64,000 nucleotides of DNA from Clavaria fumosa (GCA_951802425.1 OX637794.1:3720001-3784000), one strand, 5' to 3'. Shown: positions 1 to 11,848, counted from the first letter of the stretch. A program made the numbers and translations. The notes: a model not told the origin generated them from the letters alone.

Positions 1-1683
1 CAGTTCCTCAGCTCATATCGTCATGCTAGGACTGAGATTTGTCAAGAGCTAACACAAGAGGAGCATCAGAAATACATGGGGTTGGTGGAGAAATGGAATA
101 GGGAGCCTGTCCCAGTTCCTGTGCAGAGAGAGTGAGTATTTTAATTTACCTTTCTCAACCAGTAGAATGGCTGAAATGTTGCTTGGAGATTGGCTTCTCG
201 CAAATTTATGCATGAGGCCCTGAAGTTTGCCCGTTTTGCAAAGGAGCAGATGGGTGTTGAATTATTTATGTTGACTGGCTGGCAAGATGAGAAAGGGAAT
301 ATAAAGAAGACAAAGTGAGTCTCAATTGCATGCCCACTGGTCCATCAGATTAATTCTCTGTATACATGCTCCAGGATTCAGACCCCTGGACCTGTGACTA
401 GTGGGTTCAAGGTACAATTTCACAAAGTTGGTTGTGAGGTGTGGGAGGAGTGGGATAAATATTTGGCTGAGACATGGAATGGTGAGAAAATGATGTGAAG
501 CCAAGGTTGGGGAAGTACTGACAGGATTTCAGATGAGTTACAAAGGAAGCCTTTTGTTGATGAAGAGGAGATGCTATCAAGGAAAGGAAGAGATATTAGT
601 GTGCCATGGGATTTGCTAACAGATCATGAGGGATGGCCCATTCTTCCTTTAGAACTCAACCTACCACTCGCACAACTCAAAGAAATTTTGCGGTCATTTT
701 TTACTATCACTTATCGTGAGTCTGTCTTGCTCAATAGTCCAAGTCTGACAAGTTACTTCCAACATGTAGGCAATACAACAAAAAACAAGAAGGTTGCTGT
801 CCCTTGGCAACTGATAGCTGATGCTCCACACAAGTTTATTCCTCATGAATACCTTCCAGAGGGAATGCAAATTTGCAAGCCTTCAAAAATGCAATATGTC
901 AATGTCAGAAGGCTCTGTGATTTCCTGCATCACTGACAGACTTTGGGCCAGAAAATATTACGGTTTCAATATGTTCTCCCACAGCACCAGAGAGGGAAGC
1001 CATCAAGGCATCTAGTCAACTATCACCAGCAACCTGAACAAGAGCCATCATTGTCATCTGACAAAGAGGTGAAGAGGCTCTCCCTCAAGAAGGGGAAAGA
1101 ACGAGAGGTCCAGCCTGTCCATATCAGTACTGAGTGAGTGTTCTCATATCATCATTATCATCATCATCATCATCATCAATGCACATTTGAAATGCACATA
1201 GTGAGGACATTGGCTCAGATGAGTCAGACAGTGATTTGGGGTGCATCTATGATGGGGATAATGATGATAGGGTTGAGGCTTCTGTTCCCCCTGATAGTGA
1301 TGCAGAAGAATCCTGTCTGAGCAAGCAGGTGGATATGTGAAGGGATGATGGTATTGAGGGGAATGGGTTAGAAGGTGACCATGACAGGCAACATCCAGGT
1401 GAGAATTTTCCAGTCCAGCATAAATACAATACAGATAATGGAATTTTGGACAGGAGAACAAGGGATGTGGGATGATGTGGGTGTGCATAGAGATGTTCAT
1501 GGCCTTGTTGCTCATATGGCAGTTCAGATCCACAAGGAGGCAGGGCCCAGCCTGCCCAATAGGAAAAGGGTATACCATGATGAAGAGGAGGAGGAGAGGT
1601 CTAAGCAATATAGGACCAGGGCTAGAGAGAGGGCTTCCATGAATGCCAAGAAGCGGGTACTGCGACCAAGGGTGAAGCACTGA
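1..1683 (+). CDS. partial multi-exon gene of an unrecognised family (5' end outside window)
   Basis: Frame 1 is open from the first base to 131, where a GTGAGT donor follows. Coding resumes at 189 (acceptor TTGGAG), runs to 314, and continues in pieces through about 395-480, 532-716 and 790-935. A later acidic stretch (about 1198-1330) and a basic tail (about 1530-1683, with EEEEERSKQYRTRARERAS) end in TGA. The protein would be hydrophilic with Trp-containing motifs such as VPWDLLTDHEGWPILPL and VAVPWQLIADAPHKFIPHEY. Similar undescribed proteins are, from general knowledge, common in Agaricomycete genomes near transposons; no function is assigned. Several internal junctions are not resolved, so this could be a real gene, a transposon-associated gene, or a decaying copy. 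It borders a degraded retroelement region. Confidence 0.45.
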
Positions 1684-3009
1684 AAATCATCCTTGACACT
1701 GGTGACAGTCATTTGTAGTGCATATCAATCTGCATGATGTCTCACTAGGTCCTAATAATTCTTTGCAATCTGTCCTTTTGTGGTGCCTATAGTTTGGCCC
1801 TTTCTAAGGAATTTCAGATAATGATCCACTTCCTGAATCAGTCAGCTTTGCATTAGATCATTGAAGAACCTGTGCCTATCAGAAAGCATATTTGAGTCTT
1901 GTTATTAGATGCATCATGTTGTTCAGAAGATTCATACCTTTATAAGCAATATCTGATAATAATATCCTCCTTCATTATTCCCACTGGATTGTTGAAGGTG
2001 GAGTGTGCCCCATTGAACCACATATGTGGGTCCTTTTATAATGGTTTGTCTCTTTATAAGGAATATCAGATTATATACTGCCTTGCATCACTTCCTCAAT
2101 TTAATTCTAGACCACAATGGATCATTTTTATGTACAAAGGCTCATCCTGAACAATTCTAATACATTCTCCTCTTCTTTAGAACACATATTCAAAGTGGAT
2201 TTGAATACTCTTATGCAGAGTTGGTCACAGTGTGACTGTCACACCCGGAATCCCGGGCACAGCCACAGAATGATATAATCACAAGGTGTGATAACAGACT
2301 CACATGCACAACTTCTACATTGCAAGAATATTTGAACAATAACAATACATTCTCCTTTAGAACATGTATTCAAAGTGGATTTGAATACTCTTCAGAAAGG
2401 ATATTAAGGCCCATCCTTTTCCAAAGAATATCCTGACTCAGTTGACAACCACATTTCATTCTAGTTTATAATGGCTCCATTGCATATTTGATTGGTACAT
2501 TTGCTTCTACCCTTTGAAGACCTATTGGAAGGCATATTTGTTTTCATCTCACCCAACTATGTTAAGTTGTCATGGAGGAGTCTCAGATGATAAGGAGTCT
2601 CAAATGATGCAGATGACCTTGACATTTACATGTCTATCAAATAGCACATCTGATCTTTGCTTCCTAATCTTGTGCATATGCTTTATCCCCAGCTTTTTTG
2701 TCATGTAAGTGAGAGAAATGTTTGAATAGGGTGCTTCAGACCCTCTACACTGGTTCCTAAAATGGGTGTTGGCCAGCCCTTTTGAAAGGGTATCATCATT
2801 ACCATGGGATCCCTGTATGCCTGGCAGGATTTTGGTATATCAAGTTGATCGGCCAAGCCTATAAAGCTATATCTCGGCCAACAATCGGCTGGGCCCATAA
2901 AAAGGGCATCAGTCAAAATCGGCTAGGCCTTTTGGATAGGGGGTGGGTGTGCTGAAGGGGGTGTCTTGCCACTGTCAGTGGCAATGTCTGGTATGATGGA
3001 TAGGAGGGT
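1684..3009. other. gene-free stretch with old repeat debris
   Basis: No open frame here has protein-like composition. The stretch is AT-rich and carries several diverged copies of a short motif around AAGGAATATCAGATA (near 1810, 1943, 2055 and 2420), plus an LTR-like fragment near 2237-2300 containing TGTCACACCCGG. About 2840-2935 is rich in inverted GGCC/CGGCTAGGCC words, possibly the worn 3' LTR of the neighbouring gypsy element. Confidence 0.5.
2150..2392. repeat. pair of direct repeats flanking an LTR-like fragment
   Basis: About 58 bp occurs twice, at 2150-2212 and 2335-2392. Both copies share ACATTCTCCT, then TTTAGAACA, then CAAAGTGGATTTGAATACTC. The first copy has about 5 extra bases. 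The 120 bp between them begins close to a TGTCACACCCGG word. This could be a remnant of an insertion with flanking duplication, or a worn tandem repeat. Confidence 0.7.
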
Positions 3010-3074
3010 GCTCCCCCTCCTGTGACTTCCAAGGGTCCTGCCCTCAGAGATGGGTCACCCATCCCTCTGCTCTC

Positions 3075-3990
3075 TCACAACATCTGCCCCTGCAGATGGC
3101 GTGCCACCCGGTCTGCCAATTTCTCGACGCCAGTAGGAACTCTCCAGTTCCTCAACAGCCAGTCCTCAACTGGCGTAGGCAGCTTTCCTGCTGCCGCGTT
3201 CTTCTGGGCCTCCTTAATGGCCCATCGCATCTTCATTACAGCAGTCATATCGTAACTGCCATCAGGCGCTCCATGATGCACCTGCTGGTTGAGGGCTATC
3301 ACCTCCTCAACCATCTTCAACTCAACAACCCACGCACTGGGTTTGACGGACATCCCCAATGGCCAGGGATAGCCATCCGGAGCCCTGTCTGGGCGGGGAG
3401 CATTAAAGGGATAACCCCTTGTTGGAGGCGCAAGCACCGTCTCCACAAATGTTCGTTTATGCCTCAATGAGGCATCAGGGTTCTGCTGGCTAATACCAGC
3501 AGGTGGAAGAGGGGGACCCTCCTCAATGTTCATGGGGATGTCCACATCTCCAATAGGCGGCGCTATGTCCGCATATGAGACAGCCGTGCAGGCCCTTTTA
3601 GGGTCCCGCTCCAAGGGATCCCTTTTGCTGCAGTTCGCAACATGGCGAGCTCCTCATTGGCGCTTGCCAACTTCTCCATCAAGGAGAGAATCTTCTCCTG
3701 TGCACTTCTAAGGTCCTCCTCAACCTTATCCAGACTATCATAAGCTTTTTCAAGCTTTTGCCGGTGCCCAGTGCATGATTGCATGAATCATGCGATCTTG
3801 GACCCAGGGGAGGGTTTCCTCCCCTTGTGACAACAACGGCTGGGACAACCCAGCCGTTCCAATGATACTTGTTGGTAACGAGTTTTCTGGCGCAAGGGAC
3901 GGCGGCATGGGTAGCACAAGGAGATGGGGTTTCCCCCATTGGATCATCCATTGTAAAAAATGGTTGATGAAGAAAAGAGAAAAAGAGGGC
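3075..3990 (-). pseudogene. third ORF of the gypsy element (coiled coil, unknown role), frameshifted
   Basis: Three minus-strand frames join into one likely ancestral protein. A start-like segment (MDDPMGETPSP, near 3965) leads into a coiled coil with repeated Leu/Glu (about 3600-3750). The longest block (3075-3614) has YADIAPPIGDVDIPMN, a segment on alanine-rich helices, and ends VARHLQGQML. At least two frameshifts separate the parts. It lies after the integrase end, the position of an accessory ORF that I recall in some Agaricomycete gypsy elements. Function unknown. Confidence 0.55.
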
Positions 3991-4036
3991 GAGCCCTCTT
4001 AAGGTTTTGTACCTTATGGTGGAGCCACCATGTGAC

Positions 4037-5860
4037 TCAATCACTGTGGCTAACGACCCTGCAGACTGGCTCGATCGTGTTTACTACTCCACGCTCTGCT
4101 TGAGGGCACCTAGGTAGTGCCCTCCATGAGTCTACACCTTGTAGTTCAAGGTAGTGGTCTAGAGCTGCTAGCTCTTTGACTCCCATATATGGCTCCCAGG
4201 TCATATCCCCAAGGTTCCATCGGACCTCGCATTCTAGGTGGTGTCCTTCCCACCTATGGCCAATAATGGCGTCTACTAGCCATTCCTCCTTTGAGTCCAC
4301 ACCAAAGTCATAAAAGACTTTCACTTTACGACACAGGAACAACGTGTCGTCATTCAGCTCATGTCGCTGCAACCGGCTGACATGGAACGTCAGGTGGATT
4401 CTCCTCAACTTTAGCAAGTCAGGGAGCTCCAGCTTGTACGTCAACGATTCCAGTCTACATGACCATATTGGGTAAGGCCCAATAAACTTCAGCATGAGCT
4501 TTCTAGCTCGTTTTTTAGGGAGATTCAAGTTCTCTGTTGAGAGGTAGACTAATTCTCCCTCTCTAAACAGGTGCTCTGCCCGTCTATGCTGGTTAGCGTA
4601 AAATGTCTGGTGGACGCAAGTCATGTCACGCGACTTTCAATAATCGCGTCATGTGCCATTGCAAGGTTGAGCACGGCTTTCTCTGCGAACATCCTTACAC
4701 CTCTGGGCACCACCCAGAGGTCATCTGGCAGCTCTGCCATCATCTGGGGCATGTACCCATAGGTGAGCTCAAACAGGGCAAACCCCATCGACACGCTTAT
4801 TGACGCGTTAATGGCGAATTCGACCATTGGGATTCGCTCCGCCCAATCTGTCTGGTCTGGTTGGACCACAGATCGGAGGATCTGAGACATGGATCAGATC
4901 GACCGTTCTGTTGCTCCATCTGTCTGCGGATGGAAAGCTGTGGACATCCGCAGCTTGACACTGAGTAGTCAGTGTGTTTCCTGCCAGAAGGCAGAGGTGA
5001 ATCCAGGATTGTGGTCAGACACGATTGATCATGGCAGCCCATGTAGTCTCACTACATGGGTTAGAAAGAGCCAGGCTAGCTCTGCTGCCATTACCGACAT
5101 GGTAACTGGTACTAGATGTACCAGTGAAGTGAGGCAGCAAATCACCACCCAGAGGTGGTCCGCCTCTCTTGACATAGGGAATGGACCTACAAAGTCCATT
5201 CCTATTAATTCCCAGGGCTGCCTGGGGATTGGAAGGGTGTGTAGAAGCCCTTGCGGCTTCTGCGGGGAAGTCTTGCTTGTCTGGCATATGCTGCATGATG
5301 AGCAAAACTTATCGATGTCTTTAGACACTGATGCCCACCAGTAGTAATGGCGGACGTAATCCGTTGTTATCCGTGACCCCATGTGTCCTAGGACCGCATG
5401 GGCTTCCTGGATTATTCTCCCAGGGATGCTTTTCCCTTCATGAAGGGTACGAGGCACACAGAGCACCTCATCTCCCTTTTTATTCTCAGCGAAGATCAGG
5501 TCCTCCCTGATCTTAAAACCAGTGTAGTTTTCCAGTTGTTCCAAAATTATTTTGAACAGGTGATCCTGTTCATAGCCGTCATGGATGCTTTGCAGCATCC
5601 TGCTATCCCCCCCTTCCACATGGGGCCTTAAGGGCACGAGTGTCTTGTCCCTCACATCCCCATCCACATGGGGCACAGGCGGCAGTTGCTCCTGCTCAGT
5701 CTCCTGGTCCACGGCAGGTGTGCATACTTGTAGTGCTCGCACCTCCTCCAGGCATCCACAGGGCAATTCGTCCCCTTCAGGGTCAAGGCAAATGTCTGCC
5801 TTCACGTACTCGTGACCCAGATGAATCTCATCTGTCGCGTCACTCATAATGCGAAAGGCC
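4037..5860 (-). pseudogene. integrase and chromodomain part of gypsy pol, broken
   Basis: The H2C2 zinc motif is visible (HAVLGHMGS, then CSSCSIC). The core has IGMDFVGPFP (first Asp), SIVSDHNPGFTS (second Asp) and FHPQTDGATERS (Glu). After the core come an AFEL-type block (PMVEFAINASIS), a GPY-like block (LKFIGPYPIWS) and a chromodomain-like end (EEWLVDAIIGHRW, then WEPYMGVKELAALDHYL). A TGA at 5029-5031 sits just before SIVSD, where relatives have a residue; CGA to TGA is the simplest origin. Frames change again near 4890 and 4624. The enzyme would insert element cDNA; the chromodomain usually guides insertion to heterochromatin. It is not expected to work. Confidence 0.85.
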
Positions 5861-7270
5861 ATCCGCAACTTTGTTGCTCTCGCCTTTAATGTAAGTGATG
5901 GAGTGGTCAAACCTCTCCATGTATTCCATCCACCTGGCCTGCCAGCCAGACAAGTGTGTTTGGTTCTTAAAGAACCCCAGCGCTTCATGGTCTGTGACCA
6001 CGTTGATTTGTCTACTGAGGAGTTTATCCTCCCATTTCTGTAGCGATTCAACAATCGCTAAGGCCTCCCAGTCCCAAGCTTTATAACTAAACTGGGCCAG
6101 GCTGAACCTTTTAGACGTAAACCCCGCCGGACGGCAGGTTTCCCATGTCTTTCCCTGGCCATACATGGCCCCTATGCCCGACACTGAGGCGTCGCACACA
6201 AGCCATATTGGCTCCTGTACCGCTGCATCTACAAGCGTAATATTGGCATTTTACATGCCAATGCCTTAATCATCTCCATGCACTTGTCATGGAGTGGTCT
6301 CCAGTGAAACATTCGCGTTTCACTACACAGACTGGCCAAGGGGCCAGTATAAGCGGACAGATCGGGCATGAACTGTCCGATGTACTGTACTAATCTGAGG
6401 AACCTCTGTACCTTGTTTACACTTGTTGGCGTTTTCCAGTTACAGATTTTATCCATTTTATCCACTGTAACGTGGATTCCTCGGGCATCTATAATATGCC
6501 CTAAGCAATCTACGCTCTTCACATATAGCGAGCACTTCTTCTTGCTCAAGAAAAGGCTTGCGCCTTTGAGGGTCTCAAAGACTGTTTTTAAGTGACGCTC
6601 ATGGTCCTCCAAGGTCTTGGAGAAGACAAATACATCATCTAAGTACACATGCATGTACTTTCCCAACTGATGACGAAATATGTGCATCATCAGGCGCTGG
6701 AAGGTAGCAGGGGCATTACAATCCCCTATCTGCATCACCTGTGAGAACATGGTGCCCAAGACGGTTGCAAATGCCATCTTCCACATGTCCTCAGGCTCTA
6801 CGCATACTTGCTCGTACACGTCTGATAGGTCAATCTTTGACCTATATGCAGCTCTAGCCACGTTCTGTCTGATCTGATCTTGATCAGGCAACAGGGTAAT
6901 ATCCTGTACGGTATTCACATTCCGTTTCCGACAGTCTACCACTGTCTGTAGCAGCGGGTTCTGGCTGCTTTTTGGTATGCATAGCATAGGAGCTGCTTGC
7001 GATGCCACTCCTGCCTCCCACCAACCGTTAGTAATATAATGGTTCACTTTCTCAAGGAATTGTTCCTTGAATGCCTCGGCACACCGAGGCAGGTAATAAT
7101 TATAGACTTTCTTTTTGTCTATTAATGGTATGCAGTGGTTTACCGCCCGAAACGGCAGTGGTCTGGGGGGAACTCCCCCAAAGAGCTCGGCGTACTGGTT
7201 AAACCAATACTCATGCCTGCCTTCGAGGTAGGCATCATCTATCTTTACAGAGGCATTAGCCTCTCCCCCC
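5840..7270 (-). pseudogene. reverse transcriptase and RNase H part of gypsy pol
   Basis: From about 7265 the minus strand is open without break through the RT domain to 6229. It includes FRAVNHCIPLIDKKKVYNYY at the N-terminal side and the catalytic YMHVYLDDVFVFS with both Asp residues. RNase H (5840-6199) is in another frame and keeps its acidic residues in MCDASVSGIGAM, WDWEALAIVE, VVTDHEALGFF and VADGLSHY. After VADGLSHYE a stop occurs and the following DPEGDE block lies in a different frame, so a frameshift separates RNase H from integrase. Together these copy the RNA template into DNA in a working element. Confidence 0.88.
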
Positions 7271-7437
7271 TTCCAGGGCTCACCCTTATCCTGGGGGCCT
7301 GAGTGTAGTCAGCTCTTTCGAGCTTCCTTCCTCGGTGCATTCTTAGCCGACATACGGAGGCGTAACACTTCTGTCTCCTCACTGGGTGACATTGCCTGAA
7401 GGGTTTTCCTCTTTCCTTCATCAATCCGGATTGCATG

Positions 7438-7979
7438 TCAGTGCACATCCAGTATCACACAGCAGTCATACATGAACGCCATTCCGACTATGATATCATA
7501 GTGGTCGATGTTCACTATATCAAAATACTGGTCCTCTACCAGTATTCCTCCCAAATCCACTGCTATGCAGCATCCGCATGTGATCATCGATTGGCTGCCA
7601 ATACAGCCGAGTTGGATAGGAACTGGATTATCCAGTTGGAAGGTTGGTACCTTCGTCACCCAGGCAAAGTCCAGGTTCATCAAGTCTGGGGTACTTCCCA
7701 AATCAAAAAGCGTGTATGCTTTTACACCATTCATGGTGATGTAGGCTGTGAGGCATTGCCTTGCCTCCTTTGTTGCTACTGGGCATGATCCTGTCTGTTC
7801 TTTCCAGATGTGCACCCAGAACGGCCCATCATCGACATGGCCGACATGTACTTCCATCGCATAGAGGATCTCATCCTCTTCCACTTCCCGGATTCCAGCA
7901 ACCTGGTCGCTTTCCGCCTCCTCCTCGAGCTCTTCAAGGATGAAGAGCTCGTCTGAATTGTACTGGTCCCCACGACCAG
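7438..7979 (-). pseudogene. retropepsin-like protease domain of gypsy, active site changed
   Basis: The minus frame reads an acidic lead then a pepsin-like fold with TLFDLGSTPDLMN and a C-terminal IVGMAFMYDCCVILDVH. Retropepsins need D-[ST]-G; here the triad is D-L-G. One C-to-T change at a CpG (TCG to TTG) would explain it. The domain is directly downstream of the gag end once the 7985-9474 insert is ignored: the frame on both sides of the insert is then continuous through the target duplication. Confidence 0.8.
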
Positions 7980-7984
7980 CATAG

Positions 7985-9474
7985 TGTTAGGGCCTGTCCC
8001 GTCTCGATAGTAGTGCCGGAGATCGACTCGTTGGTGACCTATGCTGGAAACTCGCTAAGACCAATCAACTGTTGAGCACAGTCGAGAATGCTCGGTCCCG
8101 GAAGGTCGCGAAGACGTCTGAGAAGATGTAAGAGCAAAGAAAGACAAGTATAGAGGAGGAAGACGTCGTTGGAAAGGTCGCGAAGTTGGTAGACGAAGCA
8201 TAAAGGAGGAAATTGACAAGGAGGGGGGGGAAATGGGTGACGCTGAGAGGGTCGCGAAGTCAACTGATGAAGCGTGAAGAAAGGAATAGACGAGGTGGGA
8301 GAAAGTGATAATGCTGAGAAGGTTGCGAGGTCGACTGATGAAGCGTAGAGAAGGAAAAAGACAAGGTGAAAGAAATAGAGAATGTTGGAAGGGTCACAGT
8401 GGTTGCGATGGTGTTGAGAAATGTGTCGGTGAAGGCGATGACTTTGCCAACCGACGAGTGAACCTGTAAGGTTCCAAGATCAGTTACCAAGATGAATAAT
8501 AGAGAATACTTAGATTGCACGAGTTGTAGGAGCACAGAGGGCAAGTTAGAACGGGGTAGAGTGTGTCTTGGCGATCTTGTGGTCACCAAGAGAGACAAGA
8601 CCTATCAATTGCGATGGTTCCAAGCTCAAAGGGCGTACTAGCCTCAAGCTTAAACCAATGTGCATCAATATCAAGTCTAGAGTACCATAAGTACATGCGA
8701 GACCTTATATACGTACGTACAGAGAGTATAACGAAAAAGGGAAAGTACAGAGGTCGCCAGGCGACAAGACTATAGTAGTATGGGGTATGTTTAGTTGTAA
8801 AGTGACTAGGCGCGTGTTCTACTAAGGTCGCGAGGGGTTAGGTATGCATAGGTAAGGTCACGAAGATGACCTGTCACGGGTCACGACCTAGTTAAATAAG
8901 TATATACGTCACTATAACTACGGAGGGATTCTCGGATCATAAGTAACATAATTATAGATGACTGAGGAGAAGAAGGGACACATATTTGAAGTGTTCATAC
9001 AGCTGACCATTGGTGGCGCGTTTGAATGTTAAGGTCGCGAGATCATAAGAGCGATCACGTGGGTGACGCTAGTGACGCAGGTGACCTATGGGCGGGTAGT
9101 CATGTGGGTAACGCTGGTAATGCAAGTAACGGTTGTAATGCTGGTAACGTATTGGCGCTGGCAGTGGTAGCGCCGGGGGTGCCGCGCGGCAAGTCACGTG
9201 CTGGTGGAAGTAGACACGTATCGGTGTGTCGCGCGTAGGATCGGTGGGTCCGGGTGAAGTATGCATGTAGGGTGAAGTAATAGGAAGTGTTGCGAGTACA
9301 GCATGGTGGTCGCGAGTGTCGTGTGAGTGCAGGGGAGGTTGGAGAGGCTTCCGGAAGGAGACAGTGGGTCCCGGAAGTGTGTAGAGGGACTTGCGAGGTT
9401 GTAGAGGGTCGTCAGGAAGCTCGTGGATGTGGGTGAAGTCGGCTTGGGCAAGGAAAAATGAATGGGTCCTGACA
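7985..9474. mobile_element. solo-LTR-like insert (1490 bp) nested in the gypsy element
   Basis: The segment starts TGTTAGGGCC and ends GGGTCCTGACA: TG...CA ends that form an imperfect terminal inverted repeat. It is flanked by a perfect 5-bp direct repeat, CATAG, at 7980-7984 and 9475-9479. Removing the insert and one CATAG restores the interrupted minus-strand reading frame (EDDYAGRGDQYNSDE across the join). No ORF of interest lies inside. These are the marks of a solo LTR left by recombination of a younger element. Confidence 0.85.
8104..8465. repeat. degenerate 71-74 bp tandem repeat inside the solo LTR
   Basis: A GGTCGCGAAG-type word begins at 8104, 8176, 8250, 8321 (GGTTGCGAGG) and 8392 (GGTCACAGT), spaced 72, 74, 71 and 71 bp. 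Units share a purine-rich body with GATGAAGCGT and AGAAAGGAA words. Further single GGTCGCGA words occur near 8826 and 9031. Confidence 0.7.
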
Positions 9475-9479
9475 CATAG

Positions 9480-11517
9480 TCATCTTCCACAACTTCCTCC
9501 AGTGGGATTTCACCCTCCACTTCCTCACTTTCAACTGCAGGTGTTTCCTGTGGTTCCTTGGGCTCTGTCTCGCCCGGATCCTCTTGTAAGGTGTAGTTCC
9601 TTACATTTCCCCTAAAAGCCTCTGGCTTTTGCTGTGACTGAGGGCACACATTCGCGTAGTGCCCTGCTTTCCCACATACATAGCAGGTTAGAGGAGCTTT
9701 CTGCTCCTCTCCATCTCGTACCCCAATCTTGGGGCCTGCCTTAGGTGGTTCTAGCCGGGGTTTGCTCCCTCCGGCTTGGGCATGCTTGTCTCACATGCGG
9801 TCAATCCACAGGGGAACAGGTTCCCCTGGCCTGCAGTCTGTGTGTGGCCGATACGGCCGCAGTCCCACAAACCTCTGCCCCACAGGTACTCTACCTGTGG
9901 GCGGGTTTCCTTTGGGACCTGCCTGGTTCCCTGCCAAAGGCACTGCCCTCCACTGTTGGAGGTAGTGGAGGGTTGCTTCCACTTGGCAACTAGTGTTGAT
10001 AATATCCTCGACTGAGGATAACTTGATGCTAATTGCGCAAGTTTTGAAGATGGCCTCCACCATCTCGTTAGGCAGTCTGTTAAGGAACTGCCTTTTCATC
10101 ATACTGGCATCAGGCGGGGTGAGCATCCTCTTCGCTGCCTGGACCAGTTCGTTCCAAAAACCCAAGGCACCCTTCACCTTTGTAAACTTCACCTGATAGA
10201 AGGCATCCACTGCCTTCTGGGCCATTACCTCAGTCAGGAACCGCTTAAACATAGCGGTTATCAATTCCTTGAAGGTCCACCTTCGAGGAGCATGGGATAA
10301 ACCCATTACTTCTTGGGTATACCAAGTAGTGGCTATTCCGCTTAAGCGTGACCCTGCTAGCATAACGCGTTGGTGTTCCAACTGCGGGCCGACTACTCTA
10401 TAAAAGTAGAAATAACTAAGGAGGCCATCAAGCCACCTTTCCCAGATGATGAGGTCATCTCGTCCATCATAAAGCTCAGGGGGGTCAATCTTAATCCCCT
10501 TAATCTCAGCTATTGCCTCAGGCAATAGCAAGGTTTTATCTCATATAGGTAGCGATGTAATACATTGCTCTGGTAGTTTGTAGAACTTGGGGATACTTCC
10601 CGAGTAATCTCCTGCTCCTTCTGGGGTGGTTCCATCCATCCAAACAGGCCCATCTGACCCATTGGCTCTCGCTGACCCAGCTGTGGGTATCACGACATAG
10701 GCCGCAGCTCCGGCCCTGCTGTTTCTCAAGGGCCGTTGCCCTCCATTCCTGGTTCGCCAGGAGTTCGAGAACCGTCCACGCAGTTCTCCCTTCGCCACCC
10801 TTCCTCACAGTCAGCTGGCGCCGACCATCTGGCCTCCGGGGCTGCCCCCAAAGGCACCTGACTTGGCTGGGCAAGCCCCACCTTGGGTTCTAACGATTCA
10901 TGGTGTTGCCACCATAAGGGAGCCACTAGCGCAGTTCCCTGCTCGTCTAGTGAGTCCAATACCCTCCTAACGTGGGTAGCTTCCTCGCTTAGCTTCTGCC
11001 AAATCATGGCTTGGCGATTTTTCATTGCCCTTACAAGAGCTTCAAACTCTTCATCCTGGCGGGAGAGTTCCGCCTGAATATCTGAGAGTCTCTCAGCTAC
11101 AGCATTAGCTCGTGCAATTGCTGTGGGCTCATCTCCAATATTGGAGGGAGCCCGTGAGCTTGACCACTCTCGCGGCCACCTCTCGCGGGTTTCTAAGGGC
11201 TCTCTGCCCTTTCCTTTTGAAGGCCTGGCCTTCTCGAATGATGGCGCCTTGCCAGCAACTTGGCATGTTGTGGCGCCCTCCTCGTGGCGATTGCCATGTG
11301 TTGACGGCATCTCAGACCTAGCGCCATCATCAGGGGCTGGTGACGCCACATCAGCCCTTAGTGGGGGTTCACCGCTGGGCTCAACAGAGGGTCCTATTCC
11401 CTCTGGCTGCATGACACAGGTGTCATGCAGAGGTCCTACCAAGGGAAGAGTCTCTCCTCCCTTCCTGTTGTTCTTTTTCTGCGTGGCTATACAGGGGTGA
11501 CCCATTTTTAACCACAC
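9480..11517 (-). pseudogene. gypsy gag, broken by frameshifts and one stop
   Basis: The N-terminal frame (10726-11517) is hydrophilic and has a coiled coil (LSDIQAELSRQDEEFEALVR). A second frame (10541-10798) carries SGSIPKFYKLPEQ, and a third (9791-10531) is the capsid-like block with IWERW, LTEVMAQKAVDAFYQVKF and FWNELVQAAKRM. A TGA at 9791-9793 follows CGCATG; the same frame then continues to the zinc knuckle CYVCGKAGHYANVC at about 9645-9685 and an acidic tail (EEVVEDDY) that meets the solo LTR. Gag packages element RNA. The stop could come from CGA by CpG decay. Confidence 0.8.
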
Positions 11518-11522
11518 TCATT

Positions 11523-11760
11523 GTGTTGAAGGTTCAAAAAAGTTGTAAGACTCTCTATCCCTCAAAAGAACTGGACTCAATGGTATATTGAGTATGGTAG
11601 TTCTAATTGGAGGGATCTACCCTCTGTGTACAGTCGCAACACGGTATATATAGGCGAGCGGCCCTCTTGGGGCCGCTGATGTAAGCATAGCCAAAGCGGC
11701 TATGCTAGTAGACTATTATAGTATATAGCTTATGTAATATAGGAACAGAAAAGGCCTATA
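11523..11760 (-). other. probable gypsy 5' leader or LTR remnant with two perfect hairpins
   Basis: Just upstream of gag (minus sense) are AGCGGCCC/GGGCCGCT and AGCATAGCC/GGCTATGCT, two perfect inverted repeats with loops of about 5 bases at 11668-11710, and a TATATATA box near 11645. Such paired hairpins near a TATA box fit an LTR. The matching copy at the other end was not found. Confidence 0.45.
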
Positions 11761-11765
11761 GCCTT

Positions 11766-11848
11766 ACAGGGAGGCAAGAGGGAAAGGTGAGAGGGAGGCA
11801 AGAGGGAGAGGTGAGAGGGAGGCAAGAGGGAGAGGTGAGAGGGAGAAG
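11766..11848. repeat. 24-bp purine-rich tandem repeat
   Basis: The unit GGAGGCAAGAGGGAGAGGTG plus AGAG occurs about three times with one change in the first copy, followed by further GA-rich sequence to about 11905. No coding potential beyond low-complexity frames. Confidence 0.85.

Larger units (their letters stand above)
3010..11720 (-). mobile_element. decayed Ty3/gypsy retrotransposon with chromodomain, nested insert
   Basis: Reading the minus strand from high to low coordinates gives a gypsy order: gag with coiled coil, capsid-like block and CCHC knuckle; aspartic protease; reverse transcriptase; RNase H; integrase with HHCC and catalytic core; chromodomain-like end; then a further ORF with a coiled coil. 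Order and motifs identify a chromovirus-type Ty3/gypsy element. It is inactive: gag has at least two frame changes and a TGA, the protease triad is D-L-G, pol shifts frame between RNase H and integrase, and integrase has a TGA. No matching pair of LTRs was found by eye. The 5' boundary (high coordinates) is taken near paired hairpins at 11668-11710; the 3' boundary is uncertain. A 1490-bp solo-LTR-like insert interrupts it. Confidence 0.88.

Noticed and set aside
3750..4044. Separate small minus-strand gene before the gypsy accessory ORF
   Set aside because: It joins, across a frameshift, to the coiled-coil part of the accessory ORF and belongs to the element.
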